From Mesomycoplasma ovipneumoniae (GTDB lineage: Bacteria; Bacillota_I; Bacilli_A; Mycoplasmatales; Metamycoplasmataceae): a stretch of 64,000 nt of DNA. The notes under the pieces are model-generated. The model was not told where the DNA came from and did not search any database. It was given only the letters and a program-made list of their open reading frames with translations. Position 1 is the first letter of the stretch, and every line of letters starts with the position of its first letter. Made by a program: the position numbers and the translations under genes. Location: NCBI GenBank assembly GCA_009756935.1, contig VZDP01000001.1, forward strand, positions 21,832 to 85,831. The letters run 5' to 3'. Positions 43,578 to 53,550 of the stretch are shown one piece after another.

Positions 43578-43597
43578 TTTTGCTAAAATTTAATTAA

Positions 43598-45124
43598 ATG
43601 GACAGAGAAGAAAATGTAATTGAGTTTATTGGCGTTTCAAAAAAATTTGGCAACTTTTTTGCTAATAAAAATATTAGCTTTAAAGTTAAAAAAAACACAA
43701 TCCATGCACTAATAGGGGAAAATGGTGCCGGAAAATCAACACTTATGTCCACTCTTTTTGGAATTTATACACCAGATGAGGGACAAATAAAAGTAAACGG
43801 AAAACAATCTTTTATTGACAATCCTAATCGTGCAAGCGACTTGGGAATAGGAATGGTTCATCAACATTTTAAACTAGTTGATGCTTATACTAATTTTGAA
43901 AACATTATTTTAGGTCAGGAATTTACGCACCGAGGTGTTCTAAATCGACAATCTGCCCGTGAAAAAATAAAAAAAATACAGCAAATTTACAATATTGAAT
44001 TTGATTTAGACCAAAAAACTGGCGATGCTTCTGTTGTTGTAAAACAGAAAATTGAAATTATAAAAATTTTATATCGCGATTCAGATATCTTAATTTTTGA
44101 CGAGCCAACAGCAATTCTATCGCCACAAGAAATTGATTCCTTTTTAGATATTTTAAGATTTTTTATTAAAACCGGTAAAACAATAATTTTTATATCACAT
44201 AAATTATCCGAAGTTAAACAAGTTGCAAATTCTGCGACCGTTTTGCGTCATGGAGAAGTCGTTGCTAATTTTGAAAATCTTGAAAACATCAGTATTTCCG
44301 AGATGACTTCGGCAATGGTTGGTAAAAAAGTTGTTAGCTCAAAAAATTTACTCAAAAAAGATTTCACTCAAGTTGGGCTAAAAGTCGAAAATCTTAGCGC
44401 TTCTTTTGATAAAAAAATCGAAAATTTAAACTTTGAAATTCACAAAGGTGAAATTTTTGCAATTGCAGGCATTGAAGGCAACGGTCAACTTGAGGTCGAA
44501 CTTGCAATTTCAGGTCTAATTCATTCAACAGGTAAAATTTTGGTTTATAACCAAAACAACGAACCTATAAACTTAGAAAATTCAAGTGTTGCTTCTCGTT
44601 TTGGTTTAATTTCTTATGTTCCTAGTGACCGTCATAAATACGGAATAGTTTTAGATCTGCCAAATTTAGATAATTCAATAATAAGAAACATGAGAAATGA
44701 AAAATATGTTTCAAAAAAATACATTAAAACTCAAAAAGTTCAAGAATTATACGATAAAATTGTTGAACTTTTTGATGTAAGAGGTGATAAAACTGGCCAA
44801 AAAAATTCCCGACTTTTATCTGGAGGAAATCAGCAAAAATTTGTTCTGGGCCGCGAAATTTTAACTGATCACGAAGTACTTTTGATAGTTCAGCCAACTC
44901 GCGGACTTGATATAGGTGCAATAAATTTAGTTCATCAAAAAATTCTTGAAGAAAAAAGCAAAAATAAAACTATTTTACTCATTTCATACGAGCTTGATGA
45001 AGTTTTGGCCCTAGCAGATACAATTTGTGTTATCAATAAAGGACAAATTTCTAAAAAATATTTTGCAAACGAAATTGACCGTTATAAAATAGGTAGACTA
45101 ATGGCAGGTTTAAATCATGATTAA
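43598..45124 (+). CDS. Nucleoside ABC transporter ATP-binding protein, two ATPase domains
   Basis: 508 aa. Two ABC domains as in sugar/nucleoside (RbsA/BmpC-type) ATPases. Domain 1: Walker A GENGAGKSTLMS, Q-loop HQHFKLVD, Walker B ILIFDEPTA; its signature motif is weak (DASVVVKQKIEI instead of LSVGxxQxVEI). Domain 2: degenerate Walker A GIEGNGQLEVE, but good signature LLSGGNQQKFVLGRE and Walker B VLLIVQPTRGLD; this asymmetry is normal for the family. The -10 box TAAAAT (43584-43589) ends 8 nt before ATG 43598 and there is no SD, so the mRNA is probably leaderless. Overlaps the first permease by 8 nt. Confidence 0.92.
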   Translation: MDREENVIEFIGVSKKFGNFFANKNISFKVKKNTIHALIGENGAGKSTLMSTLFGIYTPDEGQIKVNGKQSFIDNPNRASDLGIGMVHQHFKLVDAYTNFENIILGQEFTHRGVLNRQSAREKIKKIQQIYNIEFDLDQKTGDASVVVKQKIEIIKILYRDSDILIFDEPTAILSPQEIDSFLDILRFFIKTGKTIIFISHKLSEVKQVANSATVLRHGEVVANFENLENISISEMTSAMVGKKVVSSKNLLKKDFTQVGLKVENLSASFDKKIENLNFEIHKGEIFAIAGIEGNGQLEVELAISGLIHSTGKILVYNQNNEPINLENSSVASRFGLISYVPSDRHKYGIVLDLPNLDNSIIRNMRNEKYVSKKYIKTQKVQELYDKIVELFDVRGDKTGQKNSRLLSGGNQQKFVLGREILTDHEVLLIVQPTRGLDIGAINLVHQKILEEKSKNKTILLISYELDEVLALADTICVINKGQISKKYFANEIDRYKIGRLMAGLNHD

Positions 45125-46835
45125 GAAAAAAATTAATTTTTCTATTTTTTCTAATTTTTTCTTTAAAAAATTAGAAAAAAACACCTCTAAAAGCTTATCT
45201 GAAAAGATTTTGTCTACTTTTTGGGCAATTTTCTTTGGAATTTTAGTCTCTTTTATTTTTATCTGATCATTTGGGTACAATCCGCTAAAAGTTTATTATA
45301 CTATTGTTTTTAAGATCGCTTTTGCCTGAAATGAAGTTAGAAATTTGCTATTAATTACATCAATTTTCATTTTTGCTAGTATTGCAATTGCAATTCCTTT
45401 TAAATCGGGGTTATTTAATATCGGTCTTCCGGCGCAAATGATGATTTCAGGGATAGTTTCCTTGATGATTGTTTTAAATTTGACATCAATTAATATTTAT
45501 GCTCGGTTATTAATAGCCGCACTTTTAGGTATTTTAACAAGCGGAATTCTGGGCGCACTAGTTGGTATTCTTAAATCTTATTTGAAAATAAACGAAGTTA
45601 TTTCAACAATTTTATTAAATTGAATAATTTTTTATATTGGTAAATTTTTCCTTACATCAACAAGTCTTGACATCGGATTTAAAACTACAACACTAACTTC
45701 ACAAACTATAAACGAGACGGCATTTTTAACATCAATATTTTTAACCCGCAATTTTTCAATAATAATGCTATTTTTATCATTATTATTTGCATTTTTAATT
45801 TGGTTTGTTTTGCAAAAAACTTCAATTGGCCTTTCAATAAAAATTATTGGTCAAAATAAAGATGCTGCAAATTATGCCGGAATTAACAACAAAAAAACTA
45901 CTATAGCCGTGATGACTTTTTCAGGAATTGTCGGCGGGATTGCCGGTTTTGCCTGGTATGTTTTTTACAGACGATCCTTTACAATTCAGGCCGGAATGCC
46001 GCGAGAAGGTTTTGATGCTATTTTATTAGCACTTCTAGCTTTTAATTCACCTTTTGGAATAATTCCAATATCATTTTTTTACTCAGTTCTTCTAATTGGA
46101 ACAAATGCACTCGAGGCCCATTCAATTGCTTTAAATCAACAGACAACACAAATTATTATTGGAATTATAGTGTATTTATCTGCTATATCCGTTATTTTCA
46201 TTCATTTTAAGCCACTAAAATGAATGATGAATGTTTGGTGCTTATCTAGAACAGGCCGATTTTTCAGTGCTAAAAATGCAAAAAATATAAACATTAAGCC
46301 AACAACTCCTGTTCACAGTAATTTAAGTTTATTGTTCATAAAACCTGAAAAAAAGGAAAAAATTAGGAATTTGCAAACAGAAATTACTAATTTTGAAAAC
46401 ATTAAAGCAGAACTTTTAACTTTATTTTTAGACCAAAAAGTTAATATTTTTTGAATTTACCGAAAAATTCAAAAAATAAATATTAAACTTTTCTTATTAA
46501 AAAGAGCGTACTTAAAAATTAAGAATCATGACAATACTGCAATTTGAAAGCAAAAAAAGAAAGAATTAAAAAACAAATCTGGACTAGATTCGGCACTTAA
46601 ATCGAAAAACGTTGAGGAAAAATTAGCCTTTTTTGAGCAAATTAACCAAAAAAGACGTAAATTAAATATCGAACTAAATGAGTTAGGTTACTTTGATGCT
46701 AAAAATAATTTTAATGCTTTTTGACAGCAAATTATTGAACATCACCTTCAGTTTCGTAGTCTCAAATCTGAAATCATTGAAAAATTTAAAGCAGACCAAA
46801 AAACTAAAAAACCTTTAAAAACGGAGGAAAAATAA
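45117..46835 (+). CDS. Nucleoside ABC transporter permease 1 with long C-terminal extension
   Basis: 572 aa. The first 370 residues are a BPD_transp_2-type permease (LFNIGLPAQMMISGIVSLM, KINEVISTILLNW, then SFFYSVLLIGTNALE), about ten helices. After FIHFKPLK the protein runs on for some 200 residues of charged, Lys/Asn/Glu-rich, coiled-coil-like sequence that is not part of the family. The junction lies at a TGA codon (46222-46224) and inside a perfect inverted repeat (46198-46227). Another 16-bp inverted repeat (45145-45180) lies near the start. The stop shares a base with the start of permease 2 (TAATG). Confidence 0.85.
45145..45180. repeat. Perfect inverted repeat near the start of permease 1, 16-bp arms
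   Basis: Arms 45145-45160 (TTTTTTCTAATTTTTT) and 45165-45180, loop CTTT. Encodes about residues 11-21; homopolymer content makes chance more likely than for the others. Confidence 0.85.
46198..46227. repeat. Perfect inverted repeat at the permease/extension junction, 12-bp arms
   Basis: Arms 46198-46209 (TCATTCATTTTA) and 46216-46227, loop AGCCAC. The right arm contains the TGA codon at which the permease core ends. Confidence 0.85.
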
Positions 46836-47746
46836 TGACCTGAGAAACAGTTATTCCAATTTTAGCGCTTTTCTTTGTCTTTTTCTCAATAATAACAACC
46901 GGATCGATAGCAGGACTCTATAGTGAAAAAGCTGGGGTTGTAAACATTGCAATCAACGGAGTTATGATTATTGGGGCGACAGTTTATGGTCTTTTTTCAA
47001 TTCTTTTTGATGTTTCCAACATGGCGATGCAACTGATTTTAATCCCACTTGCAGCGCTTTTTTCAGGATTATTTTTGCTACTGCATGGATTTTTAACGAT
47101 AAAACTGAAAGGAAACCATATTATTTCAGGCGTAGCGCTTAACATTTTAGCCCCAGCAATTGCATTTGCACTGCTTAAAATTTATGGAAACAGTAGCCGC
47201 TTTGAGTCTCCAGTAAATGAACTTGCCTTTGGTTCACATCGAACATTTTTGAACATTTTTTCACTAAAATTACTAATTGTAACAGCCCTAATTTTTGTAA
47301 CTTGGTTTGTTTTTTCCAAAACAAAATTTGGACTTAGATTTTCAGCTGTTGGTGAAAATCCGCACGCTGTTGCTGCTGCCGGAATTAATGTCAATAGAAT
47401 GAAGTGACTTGGAGTTTTTCTTTCAGGTTTAATTGCCGGAATTGCAGGTGCTTTTTATTTCCAGTATTTAGGCTCTTCTTTTACTGGCGACGTTCAGGGA
47501 CTAGGATTTTTATCACTAACAATTTTAATAATGGGCCGTTGGAAAATAATTTTAATTGTAATTTATGGCTTAATTTTCTCATTTTTATACACAATTTCAA
47601 TTAGTCTGGCTGGAAATTTTGGTGACTTTTTAGCAATTATTGAAGCTGCACCATATTTAGTTACAATTTTAATTTTAGGTCTTACTTCAAGAAAAGATTT
47701 AGCACCAAAAGCACTTGGAATACCTTATGATAAATCTTTAAAATAA
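46835..47746 (+). CDS. Nucleoside ABC transporter permease 2
   Basis: 303 aa, eight or more helices. LYSEKAGVVNIAINGVMIIGA, KLKGNHIISGVALNILAPAI and FGLRFSAVGENPHAVAAAGI are signatures of the YufQ/NupQ-type BPD_transp_2 permeases that pair with BMP lipoproteins. ATG overlaps the stop of permease 1 by one base; SD GGAGGAAAAA lies in the end of that gene. Last gene of the importer operon. Confidence 0.92.
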
Positions 47747-47763
47747 AACTTAAAAATTTATAG

Positions 47764-47769
47764 TATAAT
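47764..47769 (+). promoter_or_regulatory. -10 box of tdk
   Basis: TATAAT 60 nt before ATG 47830, in the gap after the importer operon. Confidence 0.5.
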
Positions 47770-47829
47770 TCTAAATCCTTATCAAAAATTAAAAACAGCA
47801 TTCATGAAAAAATATTTTAAGGTTTTATT

Positions 47830-48384
47830 ATGTACAAAAAATTTTTCGAAGGTATTATTGAAGTTATTACCGGTCCAATGTTTTCAGGCAAATCTGATGA
47901 ACTAATTAAAAGAATAAAAATTCTAACTTATGCAAATATTAAGATTTTAGTAATAAAACCTTTAATTGACAATCGTTTTTCTGACTGCGAAATTGTTTCG
48001 CGCTCAGGTTTGAGAATCCCAACTTTTAGTGCTAAGACAACTCAAGAAATAAAAGATCTATTTGCAAAAGAAAAATATGGGGCAATTGCAATTGACGAGA
48101 TTCAATTTTTTAGCGAGGATATTATTCCCTTTTTGGATAAAATTGCAAACAAAGGAATTCGGGTGATTGTCAGCGGTCTTGACCAGGATTTTCGTCGTAA
48201 ACCCTTTGGTGTTTTGCCAAATTTAATGGCAATTGCCGAAAATGTGACAAAATTACAAGCAGTTTGTACAATTTGCAAACGCGCTGCAACCACAACAGCC
48301 CGCCTTGTTAAGTCAGAAAAGCAAAACTTAATTGGTGATAGCGCCGAATACGAGGCGCGTTGTCGTGCCTGTCATAACTTGTAA
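47830..48384 (+). CDS. tdk: Thymidine kinase
   Basis: 184 aa. Type II thymidine kinase of the salvage pathway. P-loop GPMFSGKSDELIKRI (residues 15-29), Walker B AIAIDEIQFF, then SGLDQDFRRKPFG and the lasso/zinc region with CTICKRAATTTARL and CRACHNL supplying four Cys. Full length for the family. Sits next to the nucleoside importer, which suits a salvage role. An A16 tract begins at its stop codon. Confidence 0.96.
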   Translation: MYKKFFEGIIEVITGPMFSGKSDELIKRIKILTYANIKILVIKPLIDNRFSDCEIVSRSGLRIPTFSAKTTQEIKDLFAKEKYGAIAIDEIQFFSEDIIPFLDKIANKGIRVIVSGLDQDFRRKPFGVLPNLMAIAENVTKLQAVCTICKRAATTTARLVKSEKQNLIGDSAEYEARCRACHNL

Positions 48385-48398
48385 AAAAAAAAAAAAAA
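48383..48398 (+). promoter_or_regulatory. A16 tract upstream of tRNA-Gly
   Basis: Sixteen A's (starting in the tdk stop codon) followed by TATTTTTT, 30 nt before the -10-like TAAAAT (48429-48434). Same layout as upstream of 5S rRNA. Confidence 0.5.
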
Positions 48399-48448
48399 TA
48401 TTTTTTCTACTATTTCAAATTTTTGTGGTAAAATTACTATTTGCAAGC

Positions 48449-48522
48449 GCAAGTGTAGTTTAATGGTAGAACTTCAGCCTTCCAAGCTGACTGTGAGGGT
48501 TCGATTCCCTTCACTTGCTCCA
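48449..48522 (+). tRNA. tRNA-Gly (anticodon TCC)
   Basis: 74 nt including encoded CCA. Acceptor stem GCAAGTG / CACTTGC, D-loop TAGTTTAATGGTAGA, anticodon stem TCAGC-CTTCCAA-GCTGA with anticodon TCC, T-arm GAGGGTTCGATTCCCTT. Confidence 0.97.
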
Positions 48523-48545
48523 TATCAGGTTGTCCAAATTCTCAC

Positions 48546-48569
48546 AAAAAGCGCAAACGCGCTTTTTTA
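48546..48569 (+). terminator. Terminator after tRNA-Gly
   Basis: AAAAAGCGC and GCGCTTTTTT pair around the short loop AAAC. Confidence 0.85.
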
Positions 48570-48603
48570 TTAACATTTTATACATTATTTTTTTAAAATA
48601 ATG

Positions 48604-48609
48604 TATAAT
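48604..48609 (+). promoter_or_regulatory. -10 box of ptsH
   Basis: TATAAT 35 nt before ATG 48645; SD AAAAAGGAAAA. Confidence 0.6.
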
Positions 48610-48644
48610 TTAAAAAAGATTTAATTTCTAAAAAAGGAAAAAAA

Positions 48645-48914
48645 ATGGCTAAAATTTCAGGAACAGTAATAGACAAACTTGGTTTTCATGCCCGCCCTGC
48701 TTCAAAAGTTGCAAAATTAGCAACAACATTCAAATCACAAATTAAAATCATATCTGGTGAAAAATCAGGTAATGCCAAATCAATTATGAATATAATGGCT
48801 CTTGGAATTAAAATGGGATCAAATTTTACCATTGAAGTTTCAGGTGAAGACGAAATTACTGCTGCAAAAGCGATCAAAGAATTAATTATTGCTGAAAAAT
48901 TAATTCTTGAATAA
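48645..48914 (+). CDS. ptsH: Phosphocarrier protein HPr
   Basis: 89 aa. General PTS phosphocarrier between Enzyme I and the EIIA domains. His-15 lies in KLGFHARPASKVAKL, and the regulatory Ser-46 site in GNAKSIMNIMALGI. Full length. Monocistronic with its own promoter and terminator, just upstream of ptsG. ptsI is not in the window. Confidence 0.97.
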   Translation: MAKISGTVIDKLGFHARPASKVAKLATTFKSQIKIISGEKSGNAKSIMNIMALGIKMGSNFTIEVSGEDEITAAKAIKELIIAEKLILE

Positions 48915-48952
48915 ATTAGAAAAACACTGTATAAACAGCAAAAACAGTGCAT

Positions 48953-48990
48953 AAAATAAGCCGACGTTTTGTCGGCTTATTTTATTTTTT
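48953..48990 (+). terminator. Terminator after ptsH
   Basis: AAAATAAGCCGAC and GTCGGCTTATTTT pair around GTTTT, followed by ATTTTTTT; 13-bp arms. Confidence 0.92.
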
Positions 48991-49155
48991 TGACAGGTTT
49001 TGCCAAATCTTACCCAAAATTGAAAAAAAATATATTTTTCAATTATTTTCTAGCGAAAACTATAAAATAATGTAAAATTATGGTAATTAATTTGATTTTT
49101 TGCGTTACCAATTTATCAAATTAATTATTTTATATTAAAAAAAGAAAGGAGAAAA

Positions 49156-51051
49156 ATGTCCATTTCACTTAAATCAGTTTTTAGTGAAAAAACAAGAAAG
49201 AGCACCAACAACTCTGGTGCTGGGAAAATGCGTAAAATTTTGTCCAAAATATCTGGCGCTTTTATGCTACCAATCTCAGTTATGTCCATTGCTGGTCTGT
49301 TCTTAGGAGTTGGTGCTGCGATTGCAAGTAATACCTCATCCGCGTCACTTAAACAATTTGGGGCCTTTATCCAAGCCCTAGGTGACCCTGTTTTTGCCGG
49401 TTTGCCGGTTTTATTTGCAATTGCCTTTGTTATTGCCTTTACTGATGAAGCCGGTGTGGCTGTTTTTGCAACATTAATTGGATATCTTGTTTTCTCAAGT
49501 GTCCAATCAGTCTTTATTACTGATGTTGAAAATGGGGTTACTATTTTATTCTCTGGTGCAGGACGTGATCCAGCCGGATTAAAAGGCCTTGTTGGTGGCG
49601 CTATGGGATTTAGGGCGCTTCAAACCTCAGTTTTTGGCGGAATAGCTGTTGGACTTACTGTTCAATATCTATATAATCGCTTTCATACAATTCAATTACC
49701 ACAAATGATTTCATTTTTTGGTGGTAAAAGATTTGTAGCATTAATTACAATTCCAGCAATGGCACTTTTAGCTTTTGTTTTCCTAATTTTCTGACCATGA
49801 ATAGGAATTGTACTTAACCTCTTTGGTGCCTCACTTGCAAAAGTTCCTTATGGATTTGAGTCATTTATTTTTGGTTACATCGAAAGATCTCTAATTCCTT
49901 TTGGTCTACACCATGTTTTCTACGCGCCACTTTGATTTTCATCAGCCGGTGGAGACGCAGGTGCAACTATCGTTGATTGAGCAAAAGATCAAGGAATTGA
50001 AGTTGTAACCAAAACTGCAGAAGCTGCAAATCAAACACAAGTAATTTACGAGGTAGTTGCTAAAGCGCAAACAATGCCTAGTGATTCACTTAAAGAACTT
50101 TTAATTGATATTACTAAAAATAAGGATAAATTTGTTGGTGACTCAACAGCTTCACTTACTTTATTAGGAGCGCCTAACACAATTGATTACACCGTTGATG
50201 GGAAAGAATTTTCAATCCCATTATTTACCTTTTTAGAAAACCATGGTTTCAAAGTTGGTAGATTTGCTGACGGTAAATTCTCAGGAATGATGTTCGGTCT
50301 TCCTGCAGCAGCAGCAGCCATGATTATGGCAGCGCCAAAAGAAAATCGTAAAGTTGCCGCAGGAACTGTTATTCCAGCAGCAGCAACTTCATTTGTAACT
50401 GGTGTTACAGAACCGATTGAATTTACATTCCTATTCTTATCTCCACTACTTTTCTGAGGATTCCACGCATTTATGATGGCGCTTTCCTTCATGTTTGCGA
50501 ATTTAGCTGGAGTTCACATTCCAATGGCCTTCTCAGGTGGAGTTCTTGACCTTTTAATTTACGGAGCTGTTCCTGTCCAAAAAGGTACTAATTTCTGGTG
50601 AGTTTTAGTAGTAGGACTTGCTTATGTGCCAATTTACTACTTTGTTTTCCTATTTTTTATCAAATGGAAAAACCTTGAAACTCCTGGAAGAGGAACAAAC
50701 ACCAAATTATTTACAAAATCTGATTATTTAGCACGTAAAGATAAAGCAAAATCTGCCTCATCAGTTGACCCGCAAGTTCTTGCGATCGTTGATGGATATG
50801 GTGGAATTGATAATATTACCAATTTTAATAACTGTGCATCACGTCTTCGTTATGACATTAAAGATTTATCACTTGTTGATGAACAAAAATTAAAAGCTGC
50901 CGGCGTTGTTGCTATAAAAGTTGAAGGACAACACCATGTTCAGGCAATTTTAGGACCAATCGCTGAGCAAATGAATGCAAAAATTAATTCCCAACGCGAT
51001 TTAATTAAAGCTATGTCTCAAGACGTTGGCAAGTTTTGTTTTCGCACTTAG
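49156..51051 (+). CDS. ptsG: PTS glucose-type EIICB, cut off before EIIA by a stop in an inverted repeat
   Basis: 631 aa. EIIC (residues about 25-510): [90 protein letters not shown] with the phosphorylated Cys, and [13 protein letters not shown]. The frame meets TAG (51049-51051) 8 codons after KAMSQDVG, inside a 35-bp perfect inverted repeat; the next in-frame ATG (51064) opens the EIIA domain in the same frame. In relatives IIC, IIB and IIA are usually one chain, so this gene looks split. SD AAAGGAGAAAA before ATG 49156; promoter about 49060-49076 is A+T rich but unclear. Confidence 0.9.
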
Positions 51052-51110
51052 TCATTTCAACCTATGCCAGAAAAAGTTGAAATGACTAAGTGCGAAAACA
51101 AAACTTGCCA
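51027..51110. repeat. Perfect 35-bp inverted repeat between EIIB and EIIA
   Basis: Arms 51027-51061 and 51076-51110 are perfectly complementary, loop 14 nt (51062-51075). Left arm contains the in-frame TAG that ends EIICB; the loop holds the ATG of the EIIA reading frame. No T-run follows. The RNA would form a very stable hairpin. Confidence 0.97.
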
Positions 51111-51600
51111 CTTGCCAGAAGAAATTTATTCTCCAGCAACAGGTGAATTAATTGAATTAGCACAAGTAAAAGACGGCGTATTTTCTGAAGAAAAATTAGG
51201 AAAAGGTTTTGCAATTCGTGTTGGAAACACCGGTAAAAAAGAAATTTTTTCACCAATTAATGGTCAAATTAAAATGGTCTTTAATACCAAACACGCAATT
51301 GGATTTGCTTCTAAAGACAATAAAACCCAAGTTTTAATTCACATCGGAATTGATACTGTCGAACTTCATGGTCAAGGTATTGAGGTTTTTGTTGAAGCTG
51401 GCCAAGATATTAGTGCTGGAGATAAAGTTGCTAGCGTTGATCTTGATTATTTAACTCAATCAGGAATAAAAAATACCGATATTATCGTTGTTATTCTTCA
51501 CGAGTCAGATAAAAAAGAATTCCAATTTAAAGTTCCTTTACAAAACATTAATCAACTCCCAGTGCTAGTTGGTCAATCATTACCAACCAAAAAACAATAA
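51064..51600 (+). CDS. PTS glucose-type EIIA (crr-like domain), separated from EIICB
   Basis: 178 aa. EIIA-Glc fold: IYSPATGELIELAQVKDGVF at the start, active-site His in VLIHIGIDTVEL and the second His in FNTKHAIGF, then VEAGQDISAGDKVASVD. The reading frame is the same as EIICB but cut off by TAG 51049. The ATG at 51064 has no SD and lies in the loop of the hairpin, so translation would need reinitiation or stop readthrough. Followed by a strong terminator. Confidence 0.88.
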   Translation: MPEKVEMTKCENKTCHLPEEIYSPATGELIELAQVKDGVFSEEKLGKGFAIRVGNTGKKEIFSPINGQIKMVFNTKHAIGFASKDNKTQVLIHIGIDTVELHGQGIEVFVEAGQDISAGDKVASVDLDYLTQSGIKNTDIIVVILHESDKKEFQFKVPLQNINQLPVLVGQSLPTKKQ

Positions 51601-51632
51601 AATTGGTCTCTAAATTTTAGAATAATTTTGTA

Positions 51633-51662
51633 AAAAAACCGCGATTAACCTCGCGGTTTTTG
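51633..51662 (+). terminator. Terminator after ptsG
   Basis: AAAAACCGCGA (51635-51644 region) and TCGCGGTTTTT pair around TTAACC, then TGTTTT. Confidence 0.9.
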
Positions 51663-51768
51663 TTTTAAATTAACTTTAGGCTAAAATATACAAATAATTT
51701 TTTAATACTAATTTATTAAGCCCTTTTTGTTAAAATTTATAACCATTTTGTTGAAGTCTAAGAAAATG

Positions 51769-51887
51769 CCTGAGTTTGACAGTTTGATGAAAAAAATTTT
51801 TAGTGAATATAAACATGAAAAAACCCGTAAATCCGGGTTTTTTAACCTAAAGTCTTAATTTTTATTATTTTGAAATTAATCCTTTAT
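51769..51887 (+). repeat. Dispersed repeat, copy B
   Basis: Starts CCTGAGTTTGACAGTTTGATG, then a shortened hairpin region (TTTTTAGTGAATATAAACATG), the terminator AACCCGTAAATCCGGGTT and CTTAATTTTTATTATTTTGAA; matches copy A (6279-6400) and C (60855-60930). An A17 tract (51888-51904) follows, directly at the left end of the IS256 element. With the ptsG terminator this accounts for 51601-51904, which has no gene. Confidence 0.8.
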
Positions 51888-51904
51888 AAAAAAAAAAAAA
51901 AAAA

Positions 51905-53318
51905 TGTGTGGGCTGATAAAATTTGTGAATTGCCTCGGTAATGTTAAATATTTTGTGTTTTTAAAGTAAATTTATTTTGATAAAATTTATTATGAAGGAC
52001 CAAAATATGAAAAAACAACAAAAAACATTATCCCCATTTGAGTTAGAAGCTAAAAAACTTGTTGACAAATACGCTGATTATAAAAAAATAAAAAAAGAAG
52101 ATTTTCACAACGAAATTTCGCATATGTTTAAAACTTTTACTGAGGCGCTCTTAAGGGCGGAATTAAGCCAACATTTAGGCTATGAAAAAAGTAACCGAAG
52201 CAAAAAAGGCGTGCATAGGCCAAATAAGCGAAACGGATTTTCGGGTAAAACTGTGAATTTTAATAGTAATAATTTTCATCTAAAAATACCAAGAGATCGA
52301 AATGGCACTTTTGAGAACAAATTACTCGGTAAATACGAAACAAATTTAGGCGATATCGAAGAGCAAGTGTTTTCACTTTTTGCATCAGGAATGTCATATG
52401 AAAATATTGTTAACACAATAAAAAGTATCTATAAAAAAGAAATAAGTAATGCCTGAATTTCTTCAGTTACTGACAAATTATTGCCTGAAATTGAAAAGTG
52501 AAAATCGCGAAAAATTGAGAATTCCTATCCAATTTTGTACATTGATGGGATGTTTTTTAATGTTAAAGAAAACGGTGTTTTTGTCAAAAAATCACTTTAT
52601 CTTATTCTTGCAATTGATTGGGACGGAAATAAAAAAGCACTGGGATTTTGGATTAAAAATACCGAATCAGCAAGTAATTGACTTGATGTTTTTAGCGAAC
52701 TAAAAACTCGCGGGCTGGAAGATGTTCTAATAATTTCTTGCGATAATCTAAGTGGAATTACTCAAGCAATTGAAGCGGTTTTCCCGCAAACAGATGTTCA
52801 AAAATGTGTTGTTCACCAAATTAGAAACTCGCTTTTAAAAGTTTCTAACAAAGACAAAAAAGAGTTTGTCCTTGATATGAAAAAGATTTATCAAGCGGCT
52901 AATCAAGAATTTGCAATGCAAAATCTTGATAAATTTGCGGAAAAATGAGGCCAAAAATATCCTTCAATTATCAAGTCTTGGTATACAAATTTCGTTGAAC
53001 TAACGACATTTTTTAAATATCCATATGAATTGAGGCAAGCAATTTATACGACAAATTTAATTGAGTCAATGAATAGAATAATTAGGAAAAATACAAAAAC
53101 AAAAGGCGGAATTCAAAGTGTAAATTACCTTTCAAAAATAACTTATTTAACTCTCCAAAACGCATCTACAAAATGACAAAAGGTAAGAAATTGATTCATG
53201 ATTAAAAAACAATTAGAAATTATTTTCCCTAACCGGTTAAATAATGTAAAATTAAATTAGATTACATTTCTATTTGAAAAATCCATAAAAATTTAAAACA
53301 CAAGATTATGAACACACC
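51905..53318 (+). mobile_element. IS256-family insertion sequence
   Basis: About 1.41 kb with one transposase gene. The ends are approximate: GTGTG at 51906-51910 and its complement CACAC at 53313-53317 open a loosely matched inverted pair (GTGTGGGCTGATAAA versus GTGTGTTCATAATC read inward). I could not define a target duplication because the left flank is poly-A. Confidence 0.7.
52007..53260 (+). CDS. IS256-family transposase
   Basis: 417 aa, apparently intact with TGA as Trp. Mutator-type DDE enzyme: LRAELSQHLGYEK and RNGFSGKTVN near the N-terminus, first Asp in ILYIDGMFFN, second in IISCDNLSGI, C(2)H box KCVVHQIRNSL, and Glu in YTTNLIESMNRIIRK. ATG 52007 has SD AAGGAC; ATG 51992 is in frame too. 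Ends at TAG 53258-53260. Confidence 0.93.
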
Positions 53319-53487
53319 CGATTTTTGTTAGTGATTTAAACTAAAAAAGCAGTTTAAATATTTTATAATTTTGCTTTTTAAGTTAAAATTTTAGTTTTTT
53401 TAGTTTGCTTTATTTAATTAATAAGTAGATTTTTCTTTCGTGGTGTTTAGATTTAAAATTCAGTGTTTTTGCTTTGGTAGTTATTTT
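53319..53487. other. Non-coding stretch right of the IS256 element
   Basis: A+T-rich sequence with no ORF or recognisable signal; together with the partial repeat and terminator that follow it fills the 368 bases between the transposase and tRNA-Leu. Possibly the displaced remainder of repeat copy B. Confidence 0.4.
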
Positions 53488-53545
53488 TCCTGAGTTTCCT
53501 AGTTTGATGGCGAAAATTAAGACAAAGGGTTGAATTTAACAATTC
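53488..53545. repeat. Dispersed repeat, variant copy D (partial)
   Basis: Begins TCCTGAGTTTCCTAGTTTGATGGC like copies A-C, then continues AAAATTAAGACAAAGGGTTGAATTTAAC, a stretch also found at 62403-62431. Confidence 0.7.
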
Positions 53546-53550
53546 AAATT

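Noticed and set aside
52449..52703. Separate ORF in a second frame of the IS256 transposase
   Set aside because: The transposase continues in its own frame through TGA (Trp); the second frame has no transposase motifs.
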